Notes: generated by a model not told the origin, from the letters alone. A DNA stretch of 64,000 bases from Paenibacillus harenae DSM 16969 (GCF_000422465.1 NZ_AULV01000013.1:248001-312000); one strand, 5' to 3'. Positions 41,566 through 50,872 are shown, counted from the stretch's first letter. Numbers and translations: made by a program.

Positions 41566-43869
41566 GTGCGGTCATTAACTTTCCTGAGCAAGCTGACGAT
41601 CTTCGGCTTCCTGCTCGGTACTCTCCCGGTGATCTTCATCGGCGCTTTCGCTTATGTCACATCTTCCAATGAGATTCAGAAAAATGTAAGTACAGGAAAA
41701 ATGCAGCTGATTATGCAAATCAACTCCAATGTAGAGCAGAAACTGACGACTGTCAACCATACGCTCAATCAGGTTATTAACTCGACCGTGCTCAAAAACG
41801 CGATGAACCGTCCGCTGACGGTGAACGATTTTATGATTTATGACGATTTGCGCAACGAGATCCGGCACATGCAATCCTTCGATACAAGGCTGGAGGATGT
41901 CGTGCTTATTAACGAGAAGCATAACTGGATGATCAAAAATTCCGGCCTTTACTCATTCGACGAATACGCCTTTCACGACGAGCTGGCGGGCCTGATGCAG
42001 GTTCCGGACAACACCTCCTGGGTGCTCACTCCGTCCGATTGGTTCTACAGCGAGGAAGCCGCGGGCAGCGCCGGCTGCAGCTACAGCATCAGCCTGGTGA
42101 AGAAGCTGCCTACGGCCGGGCTTGAGAAATACGGGCTTGCGCTGGCCAACATTCCGACCTGCAGTCTGCAGGAGCTGCTCGAAGAGGACGGCGGCGCGGG
42201 CTCCAGCTTCATGATCCTGGACGATCAATTCCGCATTCTTCTCCACCGCGACCAGGCCCTGATCGGAAAGCCTGCCGCGGAGGCCGGACTCCGCGTGCAG
42301 CAGTTGACCGGGAATGCCGGTCAGTTCACGGCGCCAATCGAACAGATGGACTATTCGCTCACGTATTACCGGTCCGAGCTGAACGGCTGGATTTACTTGT
42401 CGGCGACCTCCATCGCCAGCATGACGAAGGAATCGAACAAAATCGGCAGCTATACGCTTTATGTCTGCCTGATCATGCTCGCGGTGTCGATGCTGCTGGC
42501 CTGGATGGGCTCTCGCCGCATGTATTCGCCGATTCGAATGCTGTTGAACCAAATCGGCGAGCGGGTAACGGATATTCAGAAGCGGAGAACGAATGAATTT
42601 CAAGCGATCGGCGAACGGGTGACGTTTCTGTTCCAGTCCAAGTCGGAGCTGGAGAAGGAGCTTCGCCAGCATATCCCACAGGTGCGCGCTTTTTTCTTCA
42701 TCAAAGCGTTCCAGGGCCATATCCGGCCGAACGAGGTGGCGGATAAGCTTCGCCAGTTCGGCTACGGCATGCAGCTTCAGGAGTGGAGAACAATGGCCGC
42801 GGTCACGCTGCAGCTCGATTTTCTCGAAGACAGCCGCTATTCCAGAAAAGATCAGGAGCTCCTTCTGTTCGCTATTCATAACATCATCGAAGAGCTTGTT
42901 CCTGCAGGTGAACGATTGGTTCCGGTTATTATGGACCAAACGATCGTCACGATCATTGGCGGCCCGGAGAACGATGCGGCGGAATTCCATCTTGCCGTAT
43001 TCGCGTTAACCGAGCATTTGCAGCGGCAAATCGACGTCTATCTAAGCGTTAAGGTCAGCATCGGCATCAGCCTGCCGTTCAGCTCGTTCGGCTCCATGGC
43101 CATCGCCTGCCGGGAAGGGCTTGAGGCGCTGAAGCATCGTTTAAAGCTCGGCGAAGCCATCATCATCCCTTATTCCAACGTGAACGCGGGCAAGCATTAT
43201 TTGAATTTGAATTACCCGGGCCATCTGGAGAACGAGCTTCTGGATGCGATTAAGCTGGCGGATAAGGACAAAGCGAAGGAACTGTTGAAATCTGTCCTGC
43301 AAGCCGTGTTAGAAGCGGAGCTGCCGCCGCAGGAATATCAAATTCCGCTGTCGAGACTGCTCAATAGCCTGCTTATCGTCATGCAGGAGTCCGGTGTCAG
43401 TCTCAGCCAGCTTCATCCGGTGAAGGGCTCGCTGCTCGAAGAACTGCTGAAGCTTCATACCGCCCTGGAAATCGACGATTGGTTCTGGACGCGGGCCGTC
43501 TATCCCATGGTCAAAATTTTCAAAGACCGCCAGGAAGCCCAGTACCATAACCTGTCCGAACAGATCATCGATCTTGTGCAGCAGCATTACGATACGGATC
43601 TCACGCTCGAGGAATGCGCGTCGCGGCTTCATTACAACGCCAATTATTTGAGCAGCGTGTTCCGCAGGGAAACGAACCACTCCTTCACCGAGTATTTGAC
43701 GATGTACCGTTTCAAAATGGCCAAGAAGTGGCTGGAAGGAAGCGAGATGCCGGTTAAGGACATCGCCGCCAAGCTTTGCTACACCAATCCGCAGAACTTC
43801 ATCCGCTCCTTCCGCAAGCAGGAGGGTATGACACCGGGGCAGTACCGGGAGCGAAAGCGGACCGGTTAG
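41566..43869 (+). CDS. Membrane-anchored AraC-family regulator (YesN/YtdP-like)
   Basis: 767 residues. A first membrane helix (about 8-30, FGFLLGTLPVIFIGAFAYV) and a second (about 290-312) bracket an extracellular sensor domain; a cytoplasmic linker and a C-terminal AraC domain follow, with paired helix-turn-helices (LTLEECASRLHYNANYLSSVF near 690 and VKDIAAKLCYTNPQNFIRSF near 735). This is the membrane-AraC type that controls polysaccharide-use operons in Paenibacillus and Bacillus. Start uncertain: GTG 41566 suits AAGG at 41551; an upstream GTG at 41554 and TTG at 41557 are in frame. Divergent from the second LplA-like receptor. Confidence 0.85.
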   Translation: MRSLTFLSKLTIFGFLLGTLPVIFIGAFAYVTSSNEIQKNVSTGKMQLIMQINSNVEQKLTTVNHTLNQVINSTVLKNAMNRPLTVNDFMIYDDLRNEIRHMQSFDTRLEDVVLINEKHNWMIKNSGLYSFDEYAFHDELAGLMQVPDNTSWVLTPSDWFYSEEAAGSAGCSYSISLVKKLPTAGLEKYGLALANIPTCSLQELLEEDGGAGSSFMILDDQFRILLHRDQALIGKPAAEAGLRVQQLTGNAGQFTAPIEQMDYSLTYYRSELNGWIYLSATSIASMTKESNKIGSYTLYVCLIMLAVSMLLAWMGSRRMYSPIRMLLNQIGERVTDIQKRRTNEFQAIGERVTFLFQSKSELEKELRQHIPQVRAFFFIKAFQGHIRPNEVADKLRQFGYGMQLQEWRTMAAVTLQLDFLEDSRYSRKDQELLLFAIHNIIEELVPAGERLVPVIMDQTIVTIIGGPENDAAEFHLAVFALTEHLQRQIDVYLSVKVSIGISLPFSSFGSMAIACREGLEALKHRLKLGEAIIIPYSNVNAGKHYLNLNYPGHLENELLDAIKLADKDKAKELLKSVLQAVLEAELPPQEYQIPLSRLLNSLLIVMQESGVSLSQLHPVKGSLLEELLKLHTALEIDDWFWTRAVYPMVKIFKDRQEAQYHNLSEQIIDLVQQHYDTDLTLEECASRLHYNANYLSSVFRRETNHSFTEYLTMYRFKMAKKWLEGSEMPVKDIAAKLCYTNPQNFIRSFRKQEGMTPGQYRERKRTG

Positions 43870-43973
43870 CGGAAGATTTTTACGGTGCCGTGCTGTCTGC
43901 GTACATGGAATATGCTATACTTTTCCAACAGGCAGAAACGAATAGATGATATTTTGAAACGGAGGCTGCACGA

Positions 43974-44486
43974 ATGGAACGACCGTCGAAGGAAGAATAC
44001 AACGCCAATAACGAGATTTACATCGGCCTTGTCGGTGAGGGAAGCATTACGGATATCGTTGCGCGGCAATTGAATGACACGATTAAGATGCTGGAGGTTA
44101 TTACGGAGGAGCAAGCGGACTACCGCTACGCGCCGGGCAAATGGTCGCTGAAGGAAGTGATCGGGCATATGACGGATAGCGAGCGGGTGATGAGCTATCG
44201 CCTGCTGCGGATCGCCCGGGGAGACAAGACGCCGCTTCCCGGCTTCAATCAGGACGATTTCATGCAGTACTCTCCGTTCGCGGGATGGACGCTCGCCGAC
44301 CTGTTAGAGGATTATAAGGCCGTCCGGCAGGCAACGCTTACGCTGCTGCGCGGGTTATCCGCAGAAGCTTGGACTCGCGTCGGCACTTCCAACAATACCG
44401 ATACGTCGGCGCGTGCGCTCGCTTATATCATCGCCGGCCATGAACGCCATCATCTGAATATCATTCGGGAAAAATATTTGAAATAG
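43974..44486 (+). CDS. DinB-family protein
   Basis: 170 residues with the DinB/YfiT four-helix bundle and its likely metal histidines in GHMTDSERVMSYR (near 60) and AGHERHHLNIIREKYL (near 155-165). Related enzymes are thiol-dependent transferases that use bacillithiol to modify toxins. GGAGG eight bases before the ATG. Confidence 0.85.
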   Translation: MERPSKEEYNANNEIYIGLVGEGSITDIVARQLNDTIKMLEVITEEQADYRYAPGKWSLKEVIGHMTDSERVMSYRLLRIARGDKTPLPGFNQDDFMQYSPFAGWTLADLLEDYKAVRQATLTLLRGLSAEAWTRVGTSNNTDTSARALAYIIAGHERHHLNIIREKYLK

Positions 44487-44600
44487 TCATCGATATGCCA
44501 TTGGGAGCAGGTAGAGGGAGTCGAGATTATTTGGGGCGAAAAGAATAAAGAGTTCTTCCAATTTCCGAATAAGATATTCGAGGCCACATGGGTATATGAG

Positions 44601-44643
44601 AAAATAAGCTTTCAATCCTAGTGGGTTGAAGGCTTATTTTTGT
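44601..44643 (+). terminator. Terminator, with a possible coding remnant before it
   Basis: AAAATAAGC-TTTCAA pairs with TTGAA-GGCTTATTTT and T residues follow. Between 44487 and 44630 one frame (EIIWGEKNKEFFQFPNKIF, then EATWVYEKISFQS to a stop) looks protein-like but has no clear start, so it may be a decayed gene end. Confidence 0.65.
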
Positions 44644-44740
44644 TGACCCCAGATAATGAAATCCGTCATATATGTAAACTTACACTTGTGGTAAAATGGT
44701 TAACATATGGCATTTTACAGCGAAAGGGGCGTTTGCCGCT

Positions 44741-45160
44741 ATGACCATCCGCTTGCGCGGTCACCATTTGCTTTGCTTGCTGGGCTACCGCGGAATGGGC
44801 TACTCGGACGAGTTTTGCGTCAATATGACGGCAATCTATGAGACGCTGCGGACGAAGCCGGAGACCGAGGTCGAAATCATTACCGGTCCGGACGACATTT
44901 GCCGCGCTTACCCGCCGGATAAAACCTATCATTGCGAAGGAACCGTCTATGGGCTGGATGAACGGATTTTGGCGAAGCTGGGGCTCGCTCCGCATGAACG
45001 CAGCAGCTGGCAGGACATGTGCAGCCGCATCGCAGAGAAGATCGTTCCGGAGGATATCGCCCGGCTGTGCACGACATGTCCGTGGGAGAAGTACGGCGTC
45101 TGCCGGGAAGGCGTAGGTTTTCTGATCGAAGGCCGCCCTCTGCCGAAGGCGGGGGGATAA
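44741..45160 (+). CDS. DUF1284-domain protein
   Basis: 139 residues with cysteines in HHLLCLLGYRG, CVNM, DICRAY, YHCEG and a C-terminal CTTCPWEKYGVCREG (near 115-130). The C-x2-C and C-x7-C pattern could bind an iron-sulfur cluster or zinc, but the role of DUF1284 is not known. Start ATG 44741, 11 bases after AAAGGGG. Ends at a long hairpin shared with the convergent HAD gene. Confidence 0.75.
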   Translation: MTIRLRGHHLLCLLGYRGMGYSDEFCVNMTAIYETLRTKPETEVEIITGPDDICRAYPPDKTYHCEGTVYGLDERILAKLGLAPHERSSWQDMCSRIAEKIVPEDIARLCTTCPWEKYGVCREGVGFLIEGRPLPKAGG

Positions 45161-45163
45161 GCG

Positions 45164-45221
45164 GGCCCGCCCAAGCGGAGAGCAGGAGCTAGAGAGCTCC
45201 CGCTCTCCGCTTGGGCGGGCC
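45164..45221. terminator. Very long near-perfect hairpin between convergent genes
   Basis: GGCCCGCCCAAGCGGAGAGC pairs with its exact complement at 45202-45221; six further base pairs follow after one A/C mismatch (45184/45201), leaving an AGAG tetraloop. It lies between the DUF1284 and HAD genes. No T run follows, so it could be a bidirectional barrier or an mRNA-end protector. Confidence 0.7.
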
Positions 45222-45226
45222 TATCG

Positions 45227-45949
45227 CTATTCAAGCAGCTGCTTAATGTCGCTTAGCGTACGAATTGACTTGTAAGGCTGGATGTTATGCACCGTCCCCG
45301 AATCGATCCCCTTCGGATTAATCCACACGCCCCGAATGCCGATTTCCTGCGGCGCGATAACCTCCCACTTGTAGTTGTCGCCAACCATCCAGGCTTCCTC
45401 CGGCAAAACGCCCATTTGCTCCACGGCATGAAGATAAATATCCGGATCCGGCTTACCGACGCCGAACTCTTCCTCGATATAAATATGTTCGAAAAGTCCT
45501 TCAAGCTGGAACCGGTCAATCTTCCGCCGTTGCGCGCCGGAAGCGCCATTCGTAATGAGCGCAAGCTTAATACCGAGCGATCTTATGTGCGCAATCGCCT
45601 CGAGAGCGCCAGGATGCAAGGTAACCGCTTCTTCTCGTTCCCGTCCATAATCAATTGCTATGCTTTTCGCTGCAGCAGCATCGGCCACTCCCATCTGTGT
45701 GAAAGCAGCCGAGACAATCTCCGTCCTCGCCGTGTCCAGATCCAGCCGGCCGGTGCGGTGTCTCTCTTCGTCGCTCCAGTACCACTTCGCGCGCTCCTTA
45801 ATTTTACCGACGAGCCCGTCGATTTCTTCGGCCGAACATTCCGGCAAATGGCTGCCGCATACCTTCCGCCAACACCCGTCCAGATCGATGCCCCGCTCAA
45901 ACGCGATAATCGTATCGTCCAAATCCAGCAAAATCGCTTTTGGCCGCAT
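45227..45949 (-). CDS. HAD-family hydrolase (YjjG/PGP-like)
   Basis: 240 residues with the four HAD motifs: LLLDLDDTI (nucleophile Asp near 9, acid Asp at +2), LALITNGASG (motif II near 130), KPDPDIY (motif III Lys near 170) and MVGDNYKWEV (motif IV near 195). A C1 cap lies between motifs I and II. Such proteins dephosphorylate nucleotides, sugars or phosphoglycolate. RBS AGGGGGAGACGAA. Follows a lipoprotein gene by 18 bp. Confidence 0.9.
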   Translation of the reverse strand: MRPKAILLDLDDTIIAFERGIDLDGCWRKVCGSHLPECSAEEIDGLVGKIKERAKWYWSDEERHRTGRLDLDTARTEIVSAAFTQMGVADAAAAKSIAIDYGREREEAVTLHPGALEAIAHIRSLGIKLALITNGASGAQRRKIDRFQLEGLFEHIYIEEEFGVGKPDPDIYLHAVEQMGVLPEEAWMVGDNYKWEVIAPQEIGIRGVWINPKGIDSGTVHNIQPYKSIRTLSDIKQLLE

Positions 45950-45967
45950 TTCGTCTCCCCCTATCTC

Positions 45968-46420
45968 CTACTCGTTTTTCAAGGCTGTATTCACCTGTAC
46001 CGCTTGCTGCAAATCTTCCGCCGGCGAGCTGATTATCACCTTGCCATCCTTGTCATTGCGCTTGGTTAATGCATGATAAAGCTCGCTATCGCTTATTTCG
46101 ATCGTGAGGGCATGGGTTTTCCTATTGAAATAAATTTCACCCAAATAGGTTCTTACTTCTCCTTCATAAGAAAGCAATCCTGTTCCAGGCACGAACAAAA
46201 TCTTATCCAAATGGATATCATCGATCGTTAGGGACCCCTCAAAATTATTATTTTTATGATTAAAAAAACCAACCAGCGCAACCTCCGCTTTCTGACTTAT
46301 GGTTGCATCTGAGTTATACATGTAAGCAGGAGCATGAATTTCCAGTTTATCGCTTCCGCTGCATCCGGCTGACAACCATGCGAAAGTAAACGCTTGAAGC
46401 AGAAGAAATAATTTCTTCAT
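45968..46420 (-). CDS. Hypothetical lipoprotein
   Basis: 150 residues with a lipobox (FAWLSAGCSG, Cys near 20), so likely anchored on the outer face of the membrane. The remainder is beta-rich (GSLTIDDIHLDKILFVPG, KTHALTIEISD) with no family recognised. ATG behind CTGGAGGTAACG. First of a two-gene unit with the HAD hydrolase. Confidence 0.75.
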   Translation of the reverse strand: MKKLFLLLQAFTFAWLSAGCSGSDKLEIHAPAYMYNSDATISQKAEVALVGFFNHKNNNFEGSLTIDDIHLDKILFVPGTGLLSYEGEVRTYLGEIYFNRKTHALTIEISDSELYHALTKRNDKDGKVIISSPAEDLQQAVQVNTALKNE

Positions 46421-46552
46421 CGTTACCTCCAGATATTTGAAATCCCTTCAACTCGGGTCCAAAATAACATACAGTATCAGGTTTCACTTTACTGCATATG
46501 AATCCTGCATTGCCAAATCATATCATCTTATTTCAAGCATTTTGTCTTACAA

Positions 46553-46592
46553 TAAAAGCGGCACGAAGACCCTTCAAGCGCCTTCATGCCGC
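46553..46592 (-). terminator. Terminator of serS
   Basis: GCGGCATGAAG pairs with CTTCGTGCCGC around a short loop and TTTTATT follows on the minus strand, just after the serS stop. Confidence 0.8.
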
Positions 46593-46596
46593 CAAT

Positions 46597-47883
46597 TTAT
46601 TCTACTCCGGGAGCCAGCCGCTCCAGACCGTTCATATAAGGCCGAAGCGCAGCCGGGATCCGTATCGAGCCGTCCTCCTCCTGATGGTTCTCAAGGAGCG
46701 GAATCAGAATGCGAGGGCTTGCAACAGCCGTATTATTCAGCGTGTGACAGTAGCGGAGCTTGCCCGAAGGATCCTTGTAACGGATATTCGAGCGGCGCGC
46801 CTGAAAATCGTGAAGATTCGACGACGAGTGCGTCTCCCCGTACGCTCCGCGGCTTGGCATCCACGTTTCGATATCGTACTGCTTATACGTCTTCTGCGAC
46901 ATGTCGCCGGTGCAAACCGCCATCACCCGGTACGGAAGCTCGAGGCAGTTCAGCAGCTCCTCGGCATTCGCCGTAATTTCCTGCAAAATCGCCTCCGACA
47001 GCTCTGGATCAGCCCTGCAGATAATGACCTGCTCCACCTTCGCGAACTGGTGGACGCGGTACAACCCGTACACGTCGCGCCCGGCCGACCCGACCTCGCT
47101 GCGGAAGCATACCGACGCCGCGGCCAGTTTGATCGGCTCATTTACCTCTACAACTTCATTCCCGTAATACGCGACCAGAGGAACCTCCGAAGTGCCGACC
47201 AGCCACTTGTCCTCGCCGGCCAGAAGATAGGTCTGATCCTCGCCCAGCGGGAAAAAGCCCGTTTGATTCATCGCTTCCGTCCGCACCATCAAAGGAACGT
47301 CGAGCAGCGTAAAGCCCTTTCGAAGCAGCAGGTCGACAGCCAGCTGCTGAACAGCCCGGTGGAGCAGTACACCGGCTCCTTTCAAGAAATAATTGCGCGT
47401 TCCCGCGGCCTTCACTCCCCGCCGTACATCGATCATATCGTGCAGCTCACCCAAAGCGATATGATCCCTCGCCTCGAACGGGAAGTCCGGCAGCTCGCGT
47501 GCCCGCCTCACCTCCACATTATCCGCATCCGAACGTCCGGCAGGAGTGTCCGGCGATACGACATTCGGGACGAGCTGCATAAGCGTCTCCCAATCCTTTT
47601 CGCCTTGCATGAGCTCCGCTTCCATAGCAGCCAACCGATCATTGATCTCCTTCACCTGCTGTTTCATCTTCGCCGCAACGTCCTGCTCTCCCTGCGCGAC
47701 AAGCCCGCCAATCTCATTCGACCGTTTATTCCGCATCCCCCTTAGCGCCTCTGTTTCCTGCTGCAGCTGGCGCTTCCTCTCATCCAATGCCATAAGCTCT
47801 GCAATGGAAACCGCTATCCCCTTCTGATTCGCCGCCGTTTGAACTTGCTCTTGATATTGCCTGATCCATTTCATGTCTAACAT
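46597..47883 (-). CDS. serS: Seryl-tRNA synthetase
   Basis: 428 residues from ATG 47883 (AAAGGAG 11 bases upstream). The N-terminal coiled-coil arm that binds the long tRNA-Ser variable arm (LDERKRQLQQETEALRGMRN and MKQQVKEINDRLAAMEAEL) precedes a class II synthetase core with motif 2 CFRSEVGSAGRD (near 265) and motif 3 GYGR-like end. Family length is about 425. Charges tRNA-Ser (and primes tRNA-Sec). Upstream T-box leader. No sign of a second copy in the window. Confidence 0.95.
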   Translation of the reverse strand: MLDMKWIRQYQEQVQTAANQKGIAVSIAELMALDERKRQLQQETEALRGMRNKRSNEIGGLVAQGEQDVAAKMKQQVKEINDRLAAMEAELMQGEKDWETLMQLVPNVVSPDTPAGRSDADNVEVRRARELPDFPFEARDHIALGELHDMIDVRRGVKAAGTRNYFLKGAGVLLHRAVQQLAVDLLLRKGFTLLDVPLMVRTEAMNQTGFFPLGEDQTYLLAGEDKWLVGTSEVPLVAYYGNEVVEVNEPIKLAAASVCFRSEVGSAGRDVYGLYRVHQFAKVEQVIICRADPELSEAILQEITANAEELLNCLELPYRVMAVCTGDMSQKTYKQYDIETWMPSRGAYGETHSSSNLHDFQARRSNIRYKDPSGKLRYCHTLNNTAVASPRILIPLLENHQEEDGSIRIPAALRPYMNGLERLAPGVE

Positions 47884-47918
47884 GTGCACCGCGCTCCTTT
47901 TCTTGGAAAAATACAAAA

Positions 47919-48121
47919 AGCGCCCTCATCCCTATGGGACGAGGAGCGCTCTTACTCGCGGTGCCACCCAAATTGACTGCTACGGCCGCAGCCGTAAAGT
48001 CCTCTTTGCTCCGCGATAACGGGCGGGACCGGTAAACTTAGGGGGAACTTCCGACCTTCCCCTTGACGAGAACGCCTCCGAGTTGGATGCTCTTCACTGG
48101 CGTGATTCCGATCTTTAATTT
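47919..48121 (-). promoter_or_regulatory. T-box riboswitch upstream of serS
   Basis: The antiterminator T-box sequence AATTTGGGTGGCACCGCGAG lies at 47974-47955 and is followed by a terminator hairpin (AGCGCTCCTCGTCCC paired with GGGATGAGGGCGCT, then five T residues; 47950-47917). Uncharged tRNA-Ser should bind the upstream Stem I and favour read-through into serS. Stem I covers about 48120-48020, but I could not assign the specifier codon with certainty. Confidence 0.9.
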
Positions 48122-48127
48122 TTATGT

Positions 48128-48157
48128 ATTATAGCTTATTTACAGGAAGCAATTCAA
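48128..48157 (-). promoter_or_regulatory. Promoter of serS
   Basis: TTGAAT at 48157-48152 and TATAAT at 48133-48128 with an 18-nt spacer; transcription would start about 48121, just before the T-box leader. Confidence 0.7.
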
Positions 48158-48314
48158 GTGACTCGGCAGGTTTTATTGTGACACATAAAAAAGCACCCCC
48201 CCAAAGTCGAATGATCTCTGAAGCTGCCCGCATGGACATCCGTATTAAGGAACAACCGAATATTTTTCTCTGCCATTACGGCCTCCAGAACAATCAAGTC
48301 CCCTAGCAGCATTA

Positions 48315-48412
48315 TAAGGATTTCCCCCCGCTAAATTGCTCGAAATCTGGTATTGAAAGATTCTAACGGGAAATCTTGCAACGTTCTAATCGGAAAATAG
48401 AGGGGGCTTTCG
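48315..48412. repeat. Dispersed ~51-nt-period intergenic repeat, copy C
   Basis: Two units starting TAAGGATTTCC (48315) and TAACGGGAAATC (48364), 49 nt apart. The first contains CCGCTAAATT-6nt-GAAATC, matching copy B's GCGCTAAATT-CACTCAAATC. It lies in the ~390-bp gap between serS and the histidine kinase gene. Confidence 0.5.
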
Positions 48413-48510
48413 AGAAAACAGTGAGATTCTGGAGCATGAAGGGTTTACGCGGTCTTTTCACGAATAGTAGCATGAACAGGACTCGAAGATCGGAGGGGAC
48501 AAGAGAAGCC

Positions 48511-50205
48511 ATGACGAATGACCAGCATGTGCAGGAGCTGACCGCGCTCAAGACGATCGCCGAAACGTTGAACCAATCGAATGATCTGGGCTACATGCTC
48601 GATACGGTGCTTGGCAGGCTGCTGGAGGTTACGGGCCTAGCCTTTGGCTGGATTTTTCTAGTCGGTAAAAATAACGACTACGAATGCGTCGCCGACCGCA
48701 ATCTCCCTCCGGGTTTGCTGTACAAGGATAAGCAGCTCATGCAGTGCGGCTCCTGCTGGTGCATGGACCGTTACCGCGACTGCCGGCTGACGGACGCCGT
48801 TAATATATTGAACTGCAAGCGGCTGGACATCGCCAAAGCTGATAATACCGGAGATACCTGCGGCTTTACCCATCACGCGACGGTGCCGCTTCGGATCGGC
48901 GAACGGCGATTCGGCATTTTGAATGTCGGGGCGCCGGGCAAAACTCATTTTTCCGGCGAGGAGCTCGCGCTTCTTCAGGCGGTCGCCTTCCAGATCGGCA
49001 TTGCCGTCGAACGTGTGAGATTGCATGAGGCCGAACAGCGGCGGGGGGAATTATTCGCTAGACTTGGCGAGTTCAGCAGAACATTAACCGTATCGTTAAG
49101 CGGAGAAAATGTCCGCTCGCAGCTTAAGGACCGCTCGATGCGCCTTATCGCCGAGCATTTTGATTGGCCGCTTGCGGCGTTGTTCGACCGTTCCGGCCAA
49201 GACTTCGTTCTGCGAAGCATTCATTACGGCGGCCAAGCCTTCACGCCTCGATGGCGCATTCCGGTCTCCGAGGCCGGGTGGCTGCACGATGCGGCGACCC
49301 ATCATGGTTACCGCGAATGGGATGGCGCAGATCTCGCCGAACTTCATCGCCATAGCGGGAATGAGAAGCTGTCAGCCATCGAAAAAGTATGGCCGACAGC
49401 CATTACGGCTCCGATTGCTTATGGCAGCGGCGCGATATGCGGCGTGCTGCTTATTGCCCATCACAAGACCGGCGAACTTGCGCCGTCCGACGGGGCTGTC
49501 CTCGAAGCGATTGCGGAGCATATAGCCGTCGCGTTGGAAAATATCCGGCTCGAGGAAAACCGAAGAGATCTGGCGAGGTTAGAGGAGCGGAACCGGCTGT
49601 CCCGCGATTTGCATGATTCCGTATCGCAGATGCTTTTTTCCCTTAGCATGACGGCCAAAGGAGTCGAGTCTATGCTCGACAGCAGCCATGTAGATGCAGC
49701 CAAAGCCTCCGTGAAAGACATGCAGACCTTGTCCCGGGACGCATTGAAAGAGATGCGCGCGCTCATAATGCAGCTGAGACCCGCAGGCATCGAGAAGGGA
49801 ATCGTCGCCGCACTGGAGGAATACGGGATACGACAGGGACTGCAGGTAAACATGCAGGTAGAAGGCCATTTGGATGTGTCGGGCAGCATCGAGGAGACGA
49901 TCTGGAGAATCGGCCAGGAAGCCTTAAATAACGCAGCCAAGCATGCCGGTTCCTCCAAGGTCGACGTTACTCTGACTGTCCGTGCCAATGAGGCAATGCT
50001 CATTGTCCGGGATTTCGGCCGAGGAATGGCGGATACGATGGCCCCCTTTTCCGCGCCGACGTCATACGGTTTATCGATTATGCAGGAGCGCGCCGAAGCC
50101 CTTGGCGGCCGACTTCGCCTGACCAGCATGGCGCAGCATGGCACGACGGTAGAGGCGGTTATTCCTCTCCGATCACATCCGGGAAGGGAGAATACGGAGC
50201 AATGA
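48511..50205 (+). CDS. Two-component sensor histidine kinase with cysteine-rich GAF domain (AirS/NreB type)
   Basis: 564 residues from ATG 48511. Two GAF-like regions (about 20-170 and 215-365) are followed by a HisKA_3 kinase domain (EERNRLSRDLHDSVSQMLF, His near 375) and an HATPase_c domain with GQEALNNAAKHAG and DFGRGM. The first GAF has QCGSCWCMDRYRDCRL and NILNCKRLDI, then TCGFTHHA: at least six Cys close together, as in the redox Fe-S GAF of staphylococcal AirS. No membrane helix, so a cytoplasmic redox or oxygen sensor is likely. Its stop overlaps the regulator start (ATGA). Confidence 0.85.
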   Translation: MTNDQHVQELTALKTIAETLNQSNDLGYMLDTVLGRLLEVTGLAFGWIFLVGKNNDYECVADRNLPPGLLYKDKQLMQCGSCWCMDRYRDCRLTDAVNILNCKRLDIAKADNTGDTCGFTHHATVPLRIGERRFGILNVGAPGKTHFSGEELALLQAVAFQIGIAVERVRLHEAEQRRGELFARLGEFSRTLTVSLSGENVRSQLKDRSMRLIAEHFDWPLAALFDRSGQDFVLRSIHYGGQAFTPRWRIPVSEAGWLHDAATHHGYREWDGADLAELHRHSGNEKLSAIEKVWPTAITAPIAYGSGAICGVLLIAHHKTGELAPSDGAVLEAIAEHIAVALENIRLEENRRDLARLEERNRLSRDLHDSVSQMLFSLSMTAKGVESMLDSSHVDAAKASVKDMQTLSRDALKEMRALIMQLRPAGIEKGIVAALEEYGIRQGLQVNMQVEGHLDVSGSIEETIWRIGQEALNNAAKHAGSSKVDVTLTVRANEAMLIVRDFGRGMADTMAPFSAPTSYGLSIMQERAEALGGRLRLTSMAQHGTTVEAVIPLRSHPGRENTEQ

Positions 50206-50855
50206 CGATTAAATTGCTGCTCGCCGACGACCATACGATGGTACGGAGAGGCTTGCAGGTGTTTTTATCAACCCAGCCCGACCTGGAGCTGGTCGGCGAG
50301 GCGGCAACGGGGCAAGAAGCTTTAGAGCAGGTCGCGGCGCTCCAGCCCGACGTCGTATTAATGGATATTAACATGCCCGGAATTAACGGGATTGAAGCAA
50401 CGCAGCAGATTAAGCTGGCGCATCCGCAGGTGAAGGTGATTATTCTGACATCCTTCTCCGACCAGGGCCACGCCCTTCCCGCCATTCGTTCCGGCGCCAA
50501 AGGATATTTGCTGAAGGACATCGAGCCGGAGGACTTGGCCCGCGCCATTCGCAAGGTGCATCAGGGCCAGGTAGAACTGCATCCCGACATCACGGGGCAG
50601 CTGATGAACCAATACGCCGAAGCGGATCAGACTGCTGGTCTGCCAGAAAGAGCCGGCTATTCCGCGCTGACCGACCGGGAACGGGACGTGCTCCGGCTCA
50701 TTGCCTCCGGCAAGAGCAACCGGACCATAGCCGAGGAGCTGTTCATTACGGAGAAGACGGTCAAGACGCATGTCAGCCATATTTTGAGCAAGCTGGAAAT
50801 GACCGACCGCACGCAGGCCGCCATTTATGCGGTGAAGCACGGGCTCGACAAGTAG
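50202..50855 (+). CDS. NarL/LuxR-type response regulator (AirR-like)
   Basis: 217 residues. Receiver domain with the acidic pocket (LLADDHTMV near 5-13), phospho-Asp in DVVLMDINMPG near 50-60 and Lys in GYLLKDI near 105. The C-terminal LuxR-type helix-turn-helix is LTDRERDVLRLIASGKSNRT (near 155-174). Overlaps the kinase by four bases, so they are translationally coupled and form one two-component system. Confidence 0.92.
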   Translation: MTIKLLLADDHTMVRRGLQVFLSTQPDLELVGEAATGQEALEQVAALQPDVVLMDINMPGINGIEATQQIKLAHPQVKVIILTSFSDQGHALPAIRSGAKGYLLKDIEPEDLARAIRKVHQGQVELHPDITGQLMNQYAEADQTAGLPERAGYSALTDRERDVLRLIASGKSNRTIAEELFITEKTVKTHVSHILSKLEMTDRTQAAIYAVKHGLDK

Positions 50856-50872
50856 AGTCAGACTAAAGTCGT

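Noticed and set aside
46498..47745. Large plus-strand open frame opposite serS
   Set aside because: It is the complementary-strand shadow of serS, with no ribosome binding site and unusual composition.
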